Of a stretch of 64,000 nucleotides of DNA, positions 1-8,182 are shown in pieces. Location: the NCBI RefSeq assembly GCF_900090235.1, contig NZ_LT607750.1, forward strand, positions 124,001-188,000, in the 5' to 3' direction. A program made the position numbers and the translations under genes. The notes beneath the pieces are model-generated. The model saw only the letters and a list, made by a program, of their open reading frames with translations, was not told the DNA's origin and ran no database searches. How positions within the stretch are numbered: the first letter of the stretch is position 1; each line of letters starts with the position of its first letter. This stretch comes from Micromonospora echinaurantiaca. GTDB taxonomy: Bacteria; Actinomycetota; Actinomycetes; Mycobacteriales; Micromonosporaceae.

Positions 1-1277
1 AGCGCGGCGGCGGTCACCAGACCGAGCGCGATCAGCCAGCGGGCCCGGCCGAACCAGGTGCCGACCAGCAGGCCGAGACCGATGGTGGCCAGCGCCGCCG
101 CGAAGTAGGCCGACGCGCCGACCGCGAAGACGTCCAGCAGGTCGAGCACGGCTACCACGCCGAGGGCGAGGAAGATCAGCGAGAACGTCACGGCACCCAG
201 CGGGGACCGCTCGCGCGGCCGCTTCGGTGGCTTCGGTGGCTTGGGCGGCTTCGGTGCGGGCGCGGTCTTCCCGGCGTACGGCCCGTGCGGGGCGAACGGC
301 GGCCGGTAGCCGGCCGGAGGCAGCGGCGCGGTGACCGGCTGCCCGCTGGTCGGCGCGGGCGCGGGCCAGCCGGAGGTGGGCGCGGCGGGCGGCCAGCCGG
401 TGGCCGGGCCGGCCACCGGGGGGTAGCCCTGCGTGGGAGCGGCCGGCGGGGCCGGCGGCCAGGCGGGCAGCTCGGCGGTGGTCGCGGCCGGCTGGCCGGA
501 GATCGGCGGAGCCGGCGGCGCGCCCAGCTCACCGGTCACCGGGGCGGGTGCCGCGGCGGGCGCGACCGGCCCGGCCTGCGGCGCCGGGTACGCGGCGGGG
601 GCCGGGTAGCTGACCGGCGGGACCGGGCCGGGCGGTGGCGCCGGGGTCGGCGGGACCGGTTGCGCCGGCCGGCCCTGGTTCTCCCGGTTCAGCAGCAGCG
701 CGCCGCCGATCAGGATGGCCGCGCCGAGCAGCACCGCGCGGAACGCGTCGGTGACGATGTAGCCGAAGCTGACCGCGACCAGGATGCTGAGCACGATCAC
801 GGTGACCGGGGACATGCTCGACCGGCCCCGGCCCAGCATCGACTCGACCGGGGAGGCGCTGTCGCCCTCGCCCGGGATGATCAGCCACGCGGTGACGTAG
901 ACCAGGATGCCGATGCCGCCGAAGAAGCCGAGCACGGCGAGCAGCACCCGCCACAGCACCGGGTCGGTGTTGGTGGCCCGGCCGATCGCCGCGCAGACGC
1001 CGGCCAGGTAGCGGCCGTCGCGCGGGCGTACCAGCCCGTACCGCGTGGTGAAGCCGGCGGCGCCCGGCGGTGGCGGCGCGCCCGGGCCGGGCGGCGGCGT
1101 CCCCGCGCCAGGGGGTGGCGGCGGCGTCCCCGCGGTGCCACCGGCGTCGTTCGGCGCGGCCACCGGCGGTGGCGTCCCGAACGTGCCGGACGCGGTCCCG
1201 CCGGCGGTGGCACCGGGTGGTGGTCCACCCGGCTGCGCCGCCCCGGGACGGGGGGACTGGGCAGCTTCCTCGGTCAT
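1..1277 (-). CDS. PspC-domain membrane protein (3' end cut by window edge)
   Basis: The frame opens at ATG 1277 (MTEEAAQ...) and runs without a stop to position 1, so the C terminus is missing. Residues 1-75 are a proline/glycine/alanine-rich cytoplasmic tail. Residues about 76-138 form a PspC domain (RYGLVRPRDGRYLAGVCAAIG, then a hydrophobic helix ending in TAWLIIPGEGD). After that come two hydrophobic helices, a second long Pro/Ala/Gly-rich linker, a basic KPPKPPKPPKRPRERS stretch, and further membrane helices near the edge. PspC proteins sit in the membrane and act in envelope-stress sensing. It is divergent from a PspC-fused kinase, about 200 bp away, which suggests one regulatory module. 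The partner role is inferred. Confidence 0.85.
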   Translation of the reverse strand, partial: MTEEAAQSPRPGAAQPGGPPPGATAGGTASGTFGTPPPVAAPNDAGGTAGTPPPPPGAGTPPPGPGAPPPPGAAGFTTRYGLVRPRDGRYLAGVCAAIGRATNTDPVLWRVLLAVLGFFGGIGILVYVTAWLIIPGEGDSASPVESMLGRGRSSMSPVTVIVLSILVAVSFGYIVTDAFRAVLLGAAILIGGALLLNRENQGRPAQPVPPTPAPPPGPVPPVSYPAPAAYPAPQAGPVAPAAAPAPVTGELGAPPAPPISGQPAATTAELPAWPPAPPAAPTQGYPPVAGPATGWPPAAPTSGWPAPAPTSGQPVTAPLPPAGYRPPFAPHGPYAGKTAPAPKPPKPPKPPKRPRERSPLGAVTFSLIFLALGVVAVLDLLDVFAVGASAYFAAALATIGLGLLVGTWFGRARWLIALGLVTAAA

Positions 1278-1475
1278 GCCCTCGATCCTGCTGCGCCGAC
1301 CGCCCGAACGACCTCAGGACCCGACCCTGACCCCACCCTGAGATCCCGGCGCCCCGAATGTCGGGGGCGTCCCCGTGGCCGGGCGGCGGCGCAGCGTGTG
1401 ACGATCGAACCGGCGCCGGCAGCGGCCCGCCGCCCGCCCCGTGCCCAGCCGAACAGGGAGCCTCCGATCAGCACC

Positions 1476-2714
1476 GTGACCCAGCCACCGCGCCTCTACC
1501 GCGCCCCCGAGCACCGGATGGCCGCCGGGGTGGCCGCCGGCATCGCCGACCATCTCGGCATCTCGGTGGTCCGGGTGCGGATCGCCTTCATGGTGCTGCT
1601 CGGGCTGAGCGGGCTCGGCCTGCTGCTCTACGCGGCGTTCTGGGCGGTGGTGCCGCTGCGACCGGGCGACACCGCGGTGCCGCCCCGGCGCGACGTCGCC
1701 CAGCTGCTGCCGTTCGTGGCGATCGGCCTCGGCGTGCTGCTGGTCCAGGTGATGGTCTTCGACTCGGTCGGCGCCGCCGGCACCGCCGGCTGGCTGGTCG
1801 CGATCATCGCGGTCGGCGCCGGGGTGATCTGGCACCAGTCCGCTCCGGAGCGGCGGCAGCGGTGGGGCGAGTCGTTGCCGGTGCCGTGGCTGGGCGCGGT
1901 GGTGGAGGAGAGCGACCGCCGGGCGTTCGTGCTCCGGTTCATCGGCGGCGGGGTGCTGGTCGCGGTCGGCATCATCGGCGTCGCCGCGGTCTACTCCCCG
2001 GCGCAGAACTTCGACGCCGTGCTCAACGGGGTGATCTTCGCGCTGGTCGGCCTGGCCGGGGTCGGTGTGGTGGCGGCGCCGGTGCTCTGGCGGACGTACA
2101 ACCAGCTCCGCTCCGAGCGTGAGGGGCGGATACGGGAGCAGGAGCGGGCCGAGCTGGCCGCCATGGTGCACGACCAGGTGCTGCACACCCTCGCGCTGAT
2201 CCAGCGCAACGCCGGTGACGTGAAGACGGTGCAGCGGCTCGCCCGGGGCCAGGAACGCTCGCTGCGCAACTGGCTCTACAAGCCGACCGGGTCGCCGACC
2301 GAGCGCTTCGCCGCGGCGCTGGAGCAGGCCGCCGCCGAGGTGGAGGACACCTTCGCGATCACCGTCGAGGCGGTGGTGGTCGGTGACCGGGAGACCGACG
2401 AGCGGGTCGGCGCGCTGGTCGCGGCCGCCCGCGAGGCGCTGGTGAACGCGGCCCGGCACGCGGGGGTGCAGACCGTCTCGCTCTACGCCGAGGTCGAGCC
2501 GGATCAGGTCAGCGTCTTCGTCCGGGACCGGGGGAAGGGCTTCGACCCGGATACGGTGGAGGATCACCGGCACGGTGTCCGGGGCTCGATCATCGGGCGG
2601 ATGAAGCGGCACGGCGGCCGGGCGGAGATCCGGTCCGAGCCGGGGGAGGGGACCGAGGTCCGGTTGATCCTGCCGATCTCCCGGGACTCGTCCACGTCGG
2701 AAAGGGACAAGTGA
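1476..2714 (+). CDS. PspC-domain sensor histidine kinase
   Basis: This is a 412-residue membrane kinase. The GTG start at 1476 puts the PspC domain (LYRAPEHRMAAGVAAGIADHL) at the very N terminus; the same frame is open far upstream, but that part looks like low-complexity shadow. Several membrane helices follow (residues about 30-220). The dimerisation/phosphoacceptor segment is AAMVHDQVLHTLALIQ with the likely phosphorylated His at 232, and the C terminus is a HATPase_c domain with an N box (EALVNAARHAG) and G box (DRGKGFDP, GRMKRHGG, GEGTEVRL). It belongs to the HisKA_3 type that pairs with LuxR-type regulators. The stop codon overlaps the start of the response regulator (TGATG), so the two are translationally coupled. 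Confidence 0.93.
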   Translation: MTQPPRLYRAPEHRMAAGVAAGIADHLGISVVRVRIAFMVLLGLSGLGLLLYAAFWAVVPLRPGDTAVPPRRDVAQLLPFVAIGLGVLLVQVMVFDSVGAAGTAGWLVAIIAVGAGVIWHQSAPERRQRWGESLPVPWLGAVVEESDRRAFVLRFIGGGVLVAVGIIGVAAVYSPAQNFDAVLNGVIFALVGLAGVGVVAAPVLWRTYNQLRSEREGRIREQERAELAAMVHDQVLHTLALIQRNAGDVKTVQRLARGQERSLRNWLYKPTGSPTERFAAALEQAAAEVEDTFAITVEAVVVGDRETDERVGALVAAAREALVNAARHAGVQTVSLYAEVEPDQVSVFVRDRGKGFDPDTVEDHRHGVRGSIIGRMKRHGGRAEIRSEPGEGTEVRLILPISRDSSTSERDK

Positions 2715-3400
2715 TGACCGAGCAGTCGATGGAACCGGTCGAGGGAGCGGGTGCCGGCGCGGAGCGGCTGCGGGTCTTCCTCGTCGACGACCACGCCATG
2801 TTCCGTGCGGGGGTCCGCGCCGAGCTGGGCGCCCACGTCGAGGTGGTGGGCGAGGCGAGCACCGTGGCCGAGGCGGTCAGCCGGATCGCCGCCACCCTGC
2901 CCGACGTGGTCCTGCTCGACGTGCACATGCCCGACGGCGGGGGCCGCGCGGTGCTGGACGCGATGCGGCGTACCCACCCGCAGGTGAAGTTCCTGGCGCT
3001 GAGCGTCTCGGACGCGGCCGAGGACGTGATCGGGCTGATCCGGGCCGGTGCCCGGGGCTACGTCACCAAGACCATCTCGCCGGACGAGCTGGCCGCGGCG
3101 ATCCGCCGGGTGGCCGACGGCGACGCGGTGTTCAGTCCCCGGCTGGCCGGGTTCGTGCTGGACGCCTTCGCCGCCCGGCCGGACGCCCCGGTGGCCGACC
3201 CCGAGCTGGACCAGCTGACCAACCGGGAGCGCGAGGTGCTCCGGCTGCTCGCCCGGGGGTACGCGTACAAGGAGATCGCCAAGGAGCTCTACATCTCGAT
3301 CAAGACGGTCGAGACGCACGTGTCGAACGTGCTCCGCAAGCTCCAGATGTCCAACCGGTACGAATTGTCCCGCTGGGCGGCCGATCGACGCCTGGTGTGA
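2714..3400 (+). CDS. LuxR/NarL-family response regulator
   Basis: This 228-residue regulator is the partner of the kinase just upstream; ATG 2714 overlaps its stop (a GTG at 2711 is also in frame). Residues 20-135 are a receiver domain: acidic pair DD in VFLVDDHAMF, phospho-acceptor Asp69 in VVLLDVHMPDGG, and the conserved Lys in YVTKTIS. Residues about 160-225 are a LuxR helix-turn-helix (LTNREREVLRLLARGYAYKEIAKELYIS, then KTVETHVSNVLRKL). It should bind DNA as a phosphorylated dimer; its targets are unknown, with the divergent PspC gene an obvious candidate. Confidence 0.95.
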   Translation: MTEQSMEPVEGAGAGAERLRVFLVDDHAMFRAGVRAELGAHVEVVGEASTVAEAVSRIAATLPDVVLLDVHMPDGGGRAVLDAMRRTHPQVKFLALSVSDAAEDVIGLIRAGARGYVTKTISPDELAAAIRRVADGDAVFSPRLAGFVLDAFAARPDAPVADPELDQLTNREREVLRLLARGYAYKEIAKELYISIKTVETHVSNVLRKLQMSNRYELSRWAADRRLV

Positions 3401-3455
3401 CCTATTCCTCTTCCCCGTCAATCCGGACAGATGCCACGGATCTGGCCCGCAGGGG

Positions 3456-3485
3456 CTGACAAACGATCAATTCGCGTTTGATAAT
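3456..3485 (+). promoter_or_regulatory. Promoter of the thioester surface protein, with overlapping inverted repeat
   Basis: CTGACA (3456-3461) and GATAAT (3480-3485) are separated by 18 bp, close to the vegetative sigma consensus and rare in such GC-rich DNA. The spacer carries an inverted repeat, CAAACG...CGTTTG, with a 9-nt centre (3460-3480), so a repressor could sit on the promoter. Transcription would start about 95 nt before ATG 3587. Confidence 0.55.
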
Positions 3486-3586
3486 GCCCCGTCGCGTTCT
3501 CGCGCGCGGGTGGTGCGCATCCCGCGGGAACGGCGGCCCACGCAACCCGCCCGGAGCGGGTCACCCTGGGGAGAGGTACACATTTC

Positions 3587-4729
3587 ATGATCGGACAACG
3601 AGGACGGCGCTGGGCCCGGATCGCCCTGGGCGTCGTCGCCGGTGGTGCGCTGGCGCTCGGCTTCGCCGCGCCGGCCGCCGCCGCGCCGGCCACCGGCGTG
3701 GCCAAGTCGGTCCCCGGCAGCAAGGTCACCCTGCTGCTGAACGGCAAGCCGAAGCCGGCCAGCGCCCTGGCGCTGAAGATCGACGGCAAGACCCTGCCGG
3801 CGTTCTGCATCGACTACCACACCAACGTGGCGATCAACGGCAAGTACGCCGAGGGCACCTGGGACGAGTCCCAGGTGAAGAACCTCGGCAAGGTGCAGTG
3901 GGTGCTCACCCACGGCTACCCGAACGCCGACCAGGCGAAGCTGCTGGCGGCCGCCGGTGCCACCATGCCGGAGAAGCTGGACGAGGCCAAGCGGAACAAC
4001 CTGCTCTACTTCGGCACCCAGACCGCCGTCTGGCACTTCAGCGACGGCATCGAGTTGGGCGACTGGGTCAAGGACAAGGGCCTGCTCGGCAAGCAGCAGT
4101 ACGACGTGGTCAAGAAGGTCCACGACTACCTGGTGGCCAACGCCACCGACCAGCCCGAGCCGAAGGCCGAGCTGACCGTCGACCCGACGAACGCCAAGGC
4201 GACCGTCGGCGAGAAGGCCGGTCCGTTCACGGTGAAGGGCCCGGCCGGCGAGATCACCATCAAGGTCACCGGCGGCGTGGCCGTCGACGCCGAGGGCAAG
4301 CCGGTCACCGCGACCACCAACGGCGGCCAGTTCTGGCTGACCGCCGAGGAGGCCGGTGAGGTCGAGGCGACGCTCTCCGCCAAGGGCTCGGTCTCCTTCG
4401 GGCGGGTCTTCCTCTACACCGGCGGCAAGGCGCAGAAGCTGATCCTCGGCGGTAGCACCGACGAGACGGTGACCGCCAAGGCGGCCGCCACCTTCACCGC
4501 CGCCCCGTCGTCGCCGACCCCGACGCCGACCACGCCGGCCGAGACGCCGTCGCCGTCGGCCCCGGCCGAGAGCCCGGCGCCGTCCACCTCGCCGGCCTCC
4601 AACGGCGGCGACCTGCCGCTGACCGGTTCCCCGATCGCCACCGCGATCACCGCCGGCCTGGTGCTGCTGGCCGCCGGCGCGGTCACCGTCCTGGTGGTCC
4701 GGCGCCGCAAGGTCCGCTTCACCGCCTGA
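3587..4729 (+). CDS. Thioester-domain surface protein with LPXTG-like sortase anchor
   Basis: This is a 380-residue secreted protein. Residues 1-33 are a signal peptide (RRWARIALGVVAGGALALGF, cleavage near AAA). A thioester domain follows: Cys74 in AFCIDYHT and Gln145 in YFGTQTAVWHFSD match the Cys-Gln pair that forms an internal isopeptide-like thioester in Gram-positive adhesins. Residues about 160-290 look like an Ig-like beta domain, then a Ser/Thr/Pro stalk (about 300-340). The C terminus is a sortase signal, LPLTG at 343, a hydrophobic helix and RRRK. Such proteins can bind host or surface amines covalently. A strong RBS (GGGGAGAGG) precedes ATG 3587. It stands alone between its own promoter and terminator. 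Confidence 0.88.
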   Translation: MIGQRGRRWARIALGVVAGGALALGFAAPAAAAPATGVAKSVPGSKVTLLLNGKPKPASALALKIDGKTLPAFCIDYHTNVAINGKYAEGTWDESQVKNLGKVQWVLTHGYPNADQAKLLAAAGATMPEKLDEAKRNNLLYFGTQTAVWHFSDGIELGDWVKDKGLLGKQQYDVVKKVHDYLVANATDQPEPKAELTVDPTNAKATVGEKAGPFTVKGPAGEITIKVTGGVAVDAEGKPVTATTNGGQFWLTAEEAGEVEATLSAKGSVSFGRVFLYTGGKAQKLILGGSTDETVTAKAAATFTAAPSSPTPTPTTPAETPSPSAPAESPAPSTSPASNGGDLPLTGSPIATAITAGLVLLAAGAVTVLVVRRRKVRFTA

Positions 4730-4747
4730 CCCGCCGTAGCTCGACCC

Positions 4748-4784
4748 GGCCCCGGCACCCGCCCCGCAGGCGGGCGCCGGGGCC
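4748..4784 (+). terminator. Terminator after the thioester surface protein
   Basis: A 16-bp stem with one wobble pair (GGCCCCGGCACCCGCC with its complement) and a 5-nt loop lies 19 bp past the stop codon. There is no long T run, as is common in actinobacteria. Confidence 0.7.
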
Positions 4785-4852
4785 GTCCCCATTCAGCCGC
4801 TCTGTCGTCCGACCCTCGGCAGGGCGGAAGCGCCGTTCTCGCCGTCCCAACA

Positions 4853-5059
4853 TCAAACGATCATGTTCGGGGCCGGCTCGATCCGGCCGGCGACGACCGC
4901 GGTGGCCAGGTGGCCCTCGTCCACCCAGCTTGCTATCGTGCCCGCACAGCCGAAATCAACATCGTCCGGATGGGCAGACACGGCCGGCGCGCGGGTGACT
5001 CCGGAGAGCGCCGGAGCCGGCGCGGGGAAGGTCACAGCCGCTCCGTCCGCACCTGTCAC
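4853..5059 (-). pseudogene. Truncated PIG-L (LmbE-like) deacetylase, N-terminal fragment
   Basis: A 68-codon frame from GTG 5059 contains VSAHPDDVDFGCAGTIASWV. This is the start of the PIG-L family (mycothiol/teichoplanin-type N-acetyl-sugar deacetylases), with the HPDD zinc-binding motif. After EGHLATAVV the match is lost and a stop follows at 4853; I could not find the rest of the domain (normally 200 or more residues) in any frame downstream. It is most likely the remnant of a deleted gene. It could instead be a coincidental short ORF, but the motif and its context residues are too close for that to be likely. Confidence 0.5.
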
Positions 5060-5465
5060 AGAGCCCTACGTGGGTGTATCTTCCCTGCTCAGGGCGGTGC
5101 CGTTGAGATGCTTCATGATCTTTTCTCAAGTATCGGCAACGTGGCGACCAACTAACGGCTTGATAACGGCACCTTCACGCAACGGGCAAGTGAGTGTCAC
5201 AGTGGCAGCACCTCACCCCTCGTGTGAGGCACTCCGTACGACCTGCGACCACCCTCCGCCGCCGCGAGCGGCTGCGGTTGGTGGTCGTGACGCGTGCGCG
5301 TGCCGAACCCGGTGGGTGCGGTGGCCCGGCGGATCGGTACCTCAGGGTGTCCCGATTTCTCTGCGGTAGGACCGGCGGCCCGCGGTACGGAGCCGACGGC
5401 GGCGTCACCCCCCAACGTGCGTGAAACCCACGACGAACCAGGTTAGAAAGAGGAGGCCCCTCGGA
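5060..5465. other. Long leader/intergenic region before the peptide importer
   Basis: About 400 bp without a gene. TGTCAC (5054-5059) and TATCTT (5076-5081) are 16 bp apart and could be the importer promoter, which would give a leader of about 380 nt. A small hairpin (CCTCAC/GTGTGAGG) lies near 5212-5230. I recognise no riboswitch class. The AGGAGG ribosome binding site of the first importer gene is at 5451-5456. Confidence 0.3.
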
Positions 5466-7109
5466 ATGAGAGTCTCGAAGCGGGCAACGGGCGCGGTCGC
5501 GCTGGGCGCGGCGTTCGCGCTCGTCGCGTCCGGCTGCTCGGGCAGCGACAGCGACGGCGGCGACGCCGGCGCCAGCAGCGACGGCGCGATCACCATCGAA
5601 GGCACCCAGCCGGAGAACCCCCTGGTGCCGTCGAACACCACCGAGACCGGTGGTGGCAAGATCATCGACTGGATGTGGACCGGCCTGGTCGAGTACCCCA
5701 ACGACGGTGGTGCTCCGCGGAACGCTCTCGCCGAGTCGATCGAGACGACCGACTCCAAGGTCTACAAGATCAAGATCAAGGAGAACACGAAGTTCCACGA
5801 CGGCACCCCCGTCAAGGCCAAGAACTTCGTGGACGCCTGGAACTGGGGCGCGTACTCCCCGAACGGTGCCCAGAACGGCAGCTTCTTCGCCGACATCGAC
5901 GGCTTCACCGAGGTCCACACCGAGGACCCGGACGGCGCCGAGGGCCCGCAGAAGGCCCCCGAGCCGACGGCCAAGGAGATGAAGGGCCTGAAGGTCCTGG
6001 ACGACTGGACCTTCGAGGTCACCCTCGCGGCCCCGACCGCCGTGTTCCCGACCAAGCTCGGCTACAGCACCTTCATGCCGCTGCCGGACGCCTTCTTCAC
6101 CCAGAAGCCGGAAGAGTTCGGCCGCAAGCCGATCGGTAACGGCCCGGTGAAGTTCGTGTCGTGGGAAGACGATCAGATGATCAAGCTGACTCGCTTCGAC
6201 GACTACCAGCTGCGCGACAAGATGAAGATCAAGGACGTCAACGTCCGGATCTACCAGGACGACACGGCCGCCTACAACGATCTGCTGTCCGGCAACATCG
6301 ACTTCATGCAGCAGGTTCCGGTCTCCTCGCTCGCGGGCGACAAGTGGAAGACCGACCTGGGCGAGCGGGCGATCGCCTCGACCACCCCGTCGACCGGCAT
6401 CATCGCCTTCCCGATCTACGACGAGCGCTTCCGGAACGCCAAGCTCCGCAAGGCGATCTCGCTGTCGATCAACCGCCAGGAGATCAGCGACAAGATCTTC
6501 TTCGGCAACCGCAAGCCGGCCGACAGCTGGGCGAACCCGCTGACCCCGGGTGCCGCGCCGGGTAACTGCACCTCCTGCCAGTTCAACCCGGAGGAGGCCA
6601 AGAAGCTCCTGGCCGACGCCGGTGGCTTCACGGGCAAGCTGACCCTGGCCTACAACGCGGACGCCAGCCACAAGGAGTGGATGGAGGCCGTCGCCCAGCA
6701 GATCAAGACCAACCTGGGCATCGACGCCGTCGCCGAGGGTGTGCCGACCTTCGCGGTGTTCCGCCAGAACATCAACGCCCACAAGATGACCGGCATGTAC
6801 CGCGCCGGCTGGCAGCAGGACTACCCGGACGTGGAGAACTGGGTCAACCCGCTCTACGTGACCGGTGGTTCCTCGAACGACGGCCAATACAGCAACAAGG
6901 AGGTCGACCGGCTGGCCAGGGAGGCGAGCTCCGCGGCGAACATCGAGGAGTCGCACGCCAAGTTCGCCGAGGCGGTCAAGCTCATCGACCAGGACGTTCC
7001 GTCGGTGCCGATCTACTTCGGTGGCCAGCAGTCCGGCCACTCGGAGAAGGTCAAGAAGCTCGAGCTGACCAACGTCGGCGAGCTCGACATCACCTCGGTC
7101 GAGCTCTGA
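5466..7109 (+). CDS. Peptide ABC transporter substrate-binding lipoprotein
   Basis: This 547-residue protein is an SBP_bac_5 (DppA/OppA-like) periplasmic-type binding protein, here anchored as a lipoprotein: signal peptide 1-23 and lipobox ASGC with Cys24. An in-frame ATG exists at 5421, but AGGAGG at 5451-5456, nine bases before ATG 5466, and the proper signal-peptide length decide the start. Family motifs are visible: LAESIETTD, FHDGTPVKAKNFVDAWNWG, KLRKAISLSINRQEI and the C-terminal VPIYFGGQQ. It delivers oligopeptides to the permeases encoded downstream. A strong hairpin separates it from them, consistent with higher expression of the binding protein. Confidence 0.95.
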   Translation: MRVSKRATGAVALGAAFALVASGCSGSDSDGGDAGASSDGAITIEGTQPENPLVPSNTTETGGGKIIDWMWTGLVEYPNDGGAPRNALAESIETTDSKVYKIKIKENTKFHDGTPVKAKNFVDAWNWGAYSPNGAQNGSFFADIDGFTEVHTEDPDGAEGPQKAPEPTAKEMKGLKVLDDWTFEVTLAAPTAVFPTKLGYSTFMPLPDAFFTQKPEEFGRKPIGNGPVKFVSWEDDQMIKLTRFDDYQLRDKMKIKDVNVRIYQDDTAAYNDLLSGNIDFMQQVPVSSLAGDKWKTDLGERAIASTTPSTGIIAFPIYDERFRNAKLRKAISLSINRQEISDKIFFGNRKPADSWANPLTPGAAPGNCTSCQFNPEEAKKLLADAGGFTGKLTLAYNADASHKEWMEAVAQQIKTNLGIDAVAEGVPTFAVFRQNINAHKMTGMYRAGWQQDYPDVENWVNPLYVTGGSSNDGQYSNKEVDRLAREASSAANIEESHAKFAEAVKLIDQDVPSVPIYFGGQQSGHSEKVKKLELTNVGELDITSVEL

Positions 7110-7124
7110 TCCGAACGGTCTGAC

Positions 7125-7162
7125 CCCGGGTCGGGCTCACCTACCGGTGGGCCCGACCCGGG
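7125..7162 (+). terminator. Intercistronic hairpin between binding protein and permease genes
   Basis: CCCGGGTCGGGCTCACC pairs with GGTGGGCCCGACCCGGG around a 4-nt loop. A partial terminator or 3'-end stabiliser here would give excess binding-protein mRNA over transporter mRNA, the usual arrangement in such operons. Confidence 0.65.
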
Positions 7163-7255
7163 CCGTTCCGTGAGGAGGTGTTACAACATCTCCTCGCAAG
7201 GTCTGTCATCCCCGTGTCGGCCGTCCGACGCGCCCCCTGTCTGGAGGACCACCCC

Positions 7256-8182
7256 ATGGGCCGTTATCTGTTGAGACGGCTGCTCCAACTCATTCCGGTC
7301 TTCATCGGCACCACGTTCCTCATCTACTGGCTCGTGTGGTCGGTGCCGGGCGACCCGTTCGCCGGCAAGTGCGGTGAGCGCGCTTGCCCGGACGCGTACG
7401 TCAACATGATGACCGAGAAGTTCAAGCTGAACGAGAACATTTTCGTCCAGTACGGCAACTACATGCAGAACCTGTTCCAGGGCGACTTCGGCACCACCTT
7501 CGGTGGCCGGCCGATCGGCGACATCATCGCCACGTCGTACCCGAACACGCTGAAGCTGGCCGTGGTCGCCCTCGCCATCGAGGCCCTCATCGGTCTCACC
7601 GCGGGCGTGCTGACCGGTCTGCGCCGCAACGGCTTCCTGGACAACCTGGTTCTCGTCTCCACCCTGTTCCTGATCGCGCTGCCGGTCTTCGTCATCGGCT
7701 TCGTGCTGCAGTGGGTGCTGGGTGTGCAGTGGGGCATCGTCAAGCCGACCGTCTCGAACGAGATGCGGATCTCCGAACTCATCGTGCCCGGCTTCGTGCT
7801 GGGCAGCGCCTCCATGGCGTACATCGCCCGGGTGTCGCGGACGAGCATCGCCGAGAACCGGCGGGCCGACTACGTGCGCACGGCGATCGCCAAGGGCCTG
7901 CCGATGCGCCGGGTGGTCGGGGTGCACCTGCTGCGCAACTCCCTCATCCCGGTCGTCACGCTGCTCGGCACCGACCTCGGCGCCCTGATGGGCGGCGCCA
8001 TCGTCACCGAGGGCATCTTCGGCATCAACGGGATCGGTCGCCAGGTCTTCCGAGCGATCGTCACCAAGGAGAGCGCTACCGTTGTCTCCATCGTGGTGGT
8101 CCTGGTGCTGGTCTACCTGCTGATGAACCTGCTGGTCGACCTGCTCTACGCCGCCCTGGACCCGAGGATCCGCTATGAGTGA
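7256..8182 (+). CDS. Peptide ABC transporter permease, DppB type
   Basis: This 308-residue integral membrane protein starts at ATG 7256 behind GGAGGA (7243-7248); the longer frame from 7178 covers the intergenic leader. The N terminus MGRYLLRRLLQLIPVFIGTTFLIYWL is typical of DppB/OppB first helices, and the cytoplasmic coupling loop (EAA motif) is ENRRADYVRTAIAKGLPMRRVV. It has about six helices and forms the heterodimeric channel with the next gene product. The end overlaps the next start by 8 nt. Confidence 0.95.
   Translation: MGRYLLRRLLQLIPVFIGTTFLIYWLVWSVPGDPFAGKCGERACPDAYVNMMTEKFKLNENIFVQYGNYMQNLFQGDFGTTFGGRPIGDIIATSYPNTLKLAVVALAIEALIGLTAGVLTGLRRNGFLDNLVLVSTLFLIALPVFVIGFVLQWVLGVQWGIVKPTVSNEMRISELIVPGFVLGSASMAYIARVSRTSIAENRRADYVRTAIAKGLPMRRVVGVHLLRNSLIPVVTLLGTDLGALMGGAIVTEGIFGINGIGRQVFRAIVTKESATVVSIVVVLVLVYLLMNLLVDLLYAALDPRIRYE

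Noticed and set aside
285..1475. N-terminal extension of the PspC kinase frame
   Set aside because: It is antisense to the PspC membrane-protein gene and Arg/Gly-rich; the PspC domain begins at the GTG at 1476.
5175..7040. 621-codon minus-strand frame opposite the peptide-binding protein gene
   Set aside because: It is the complement of an SBP_bac_5 gene with normal codon bias on the plus strand; no domain is visible on the minus strand.
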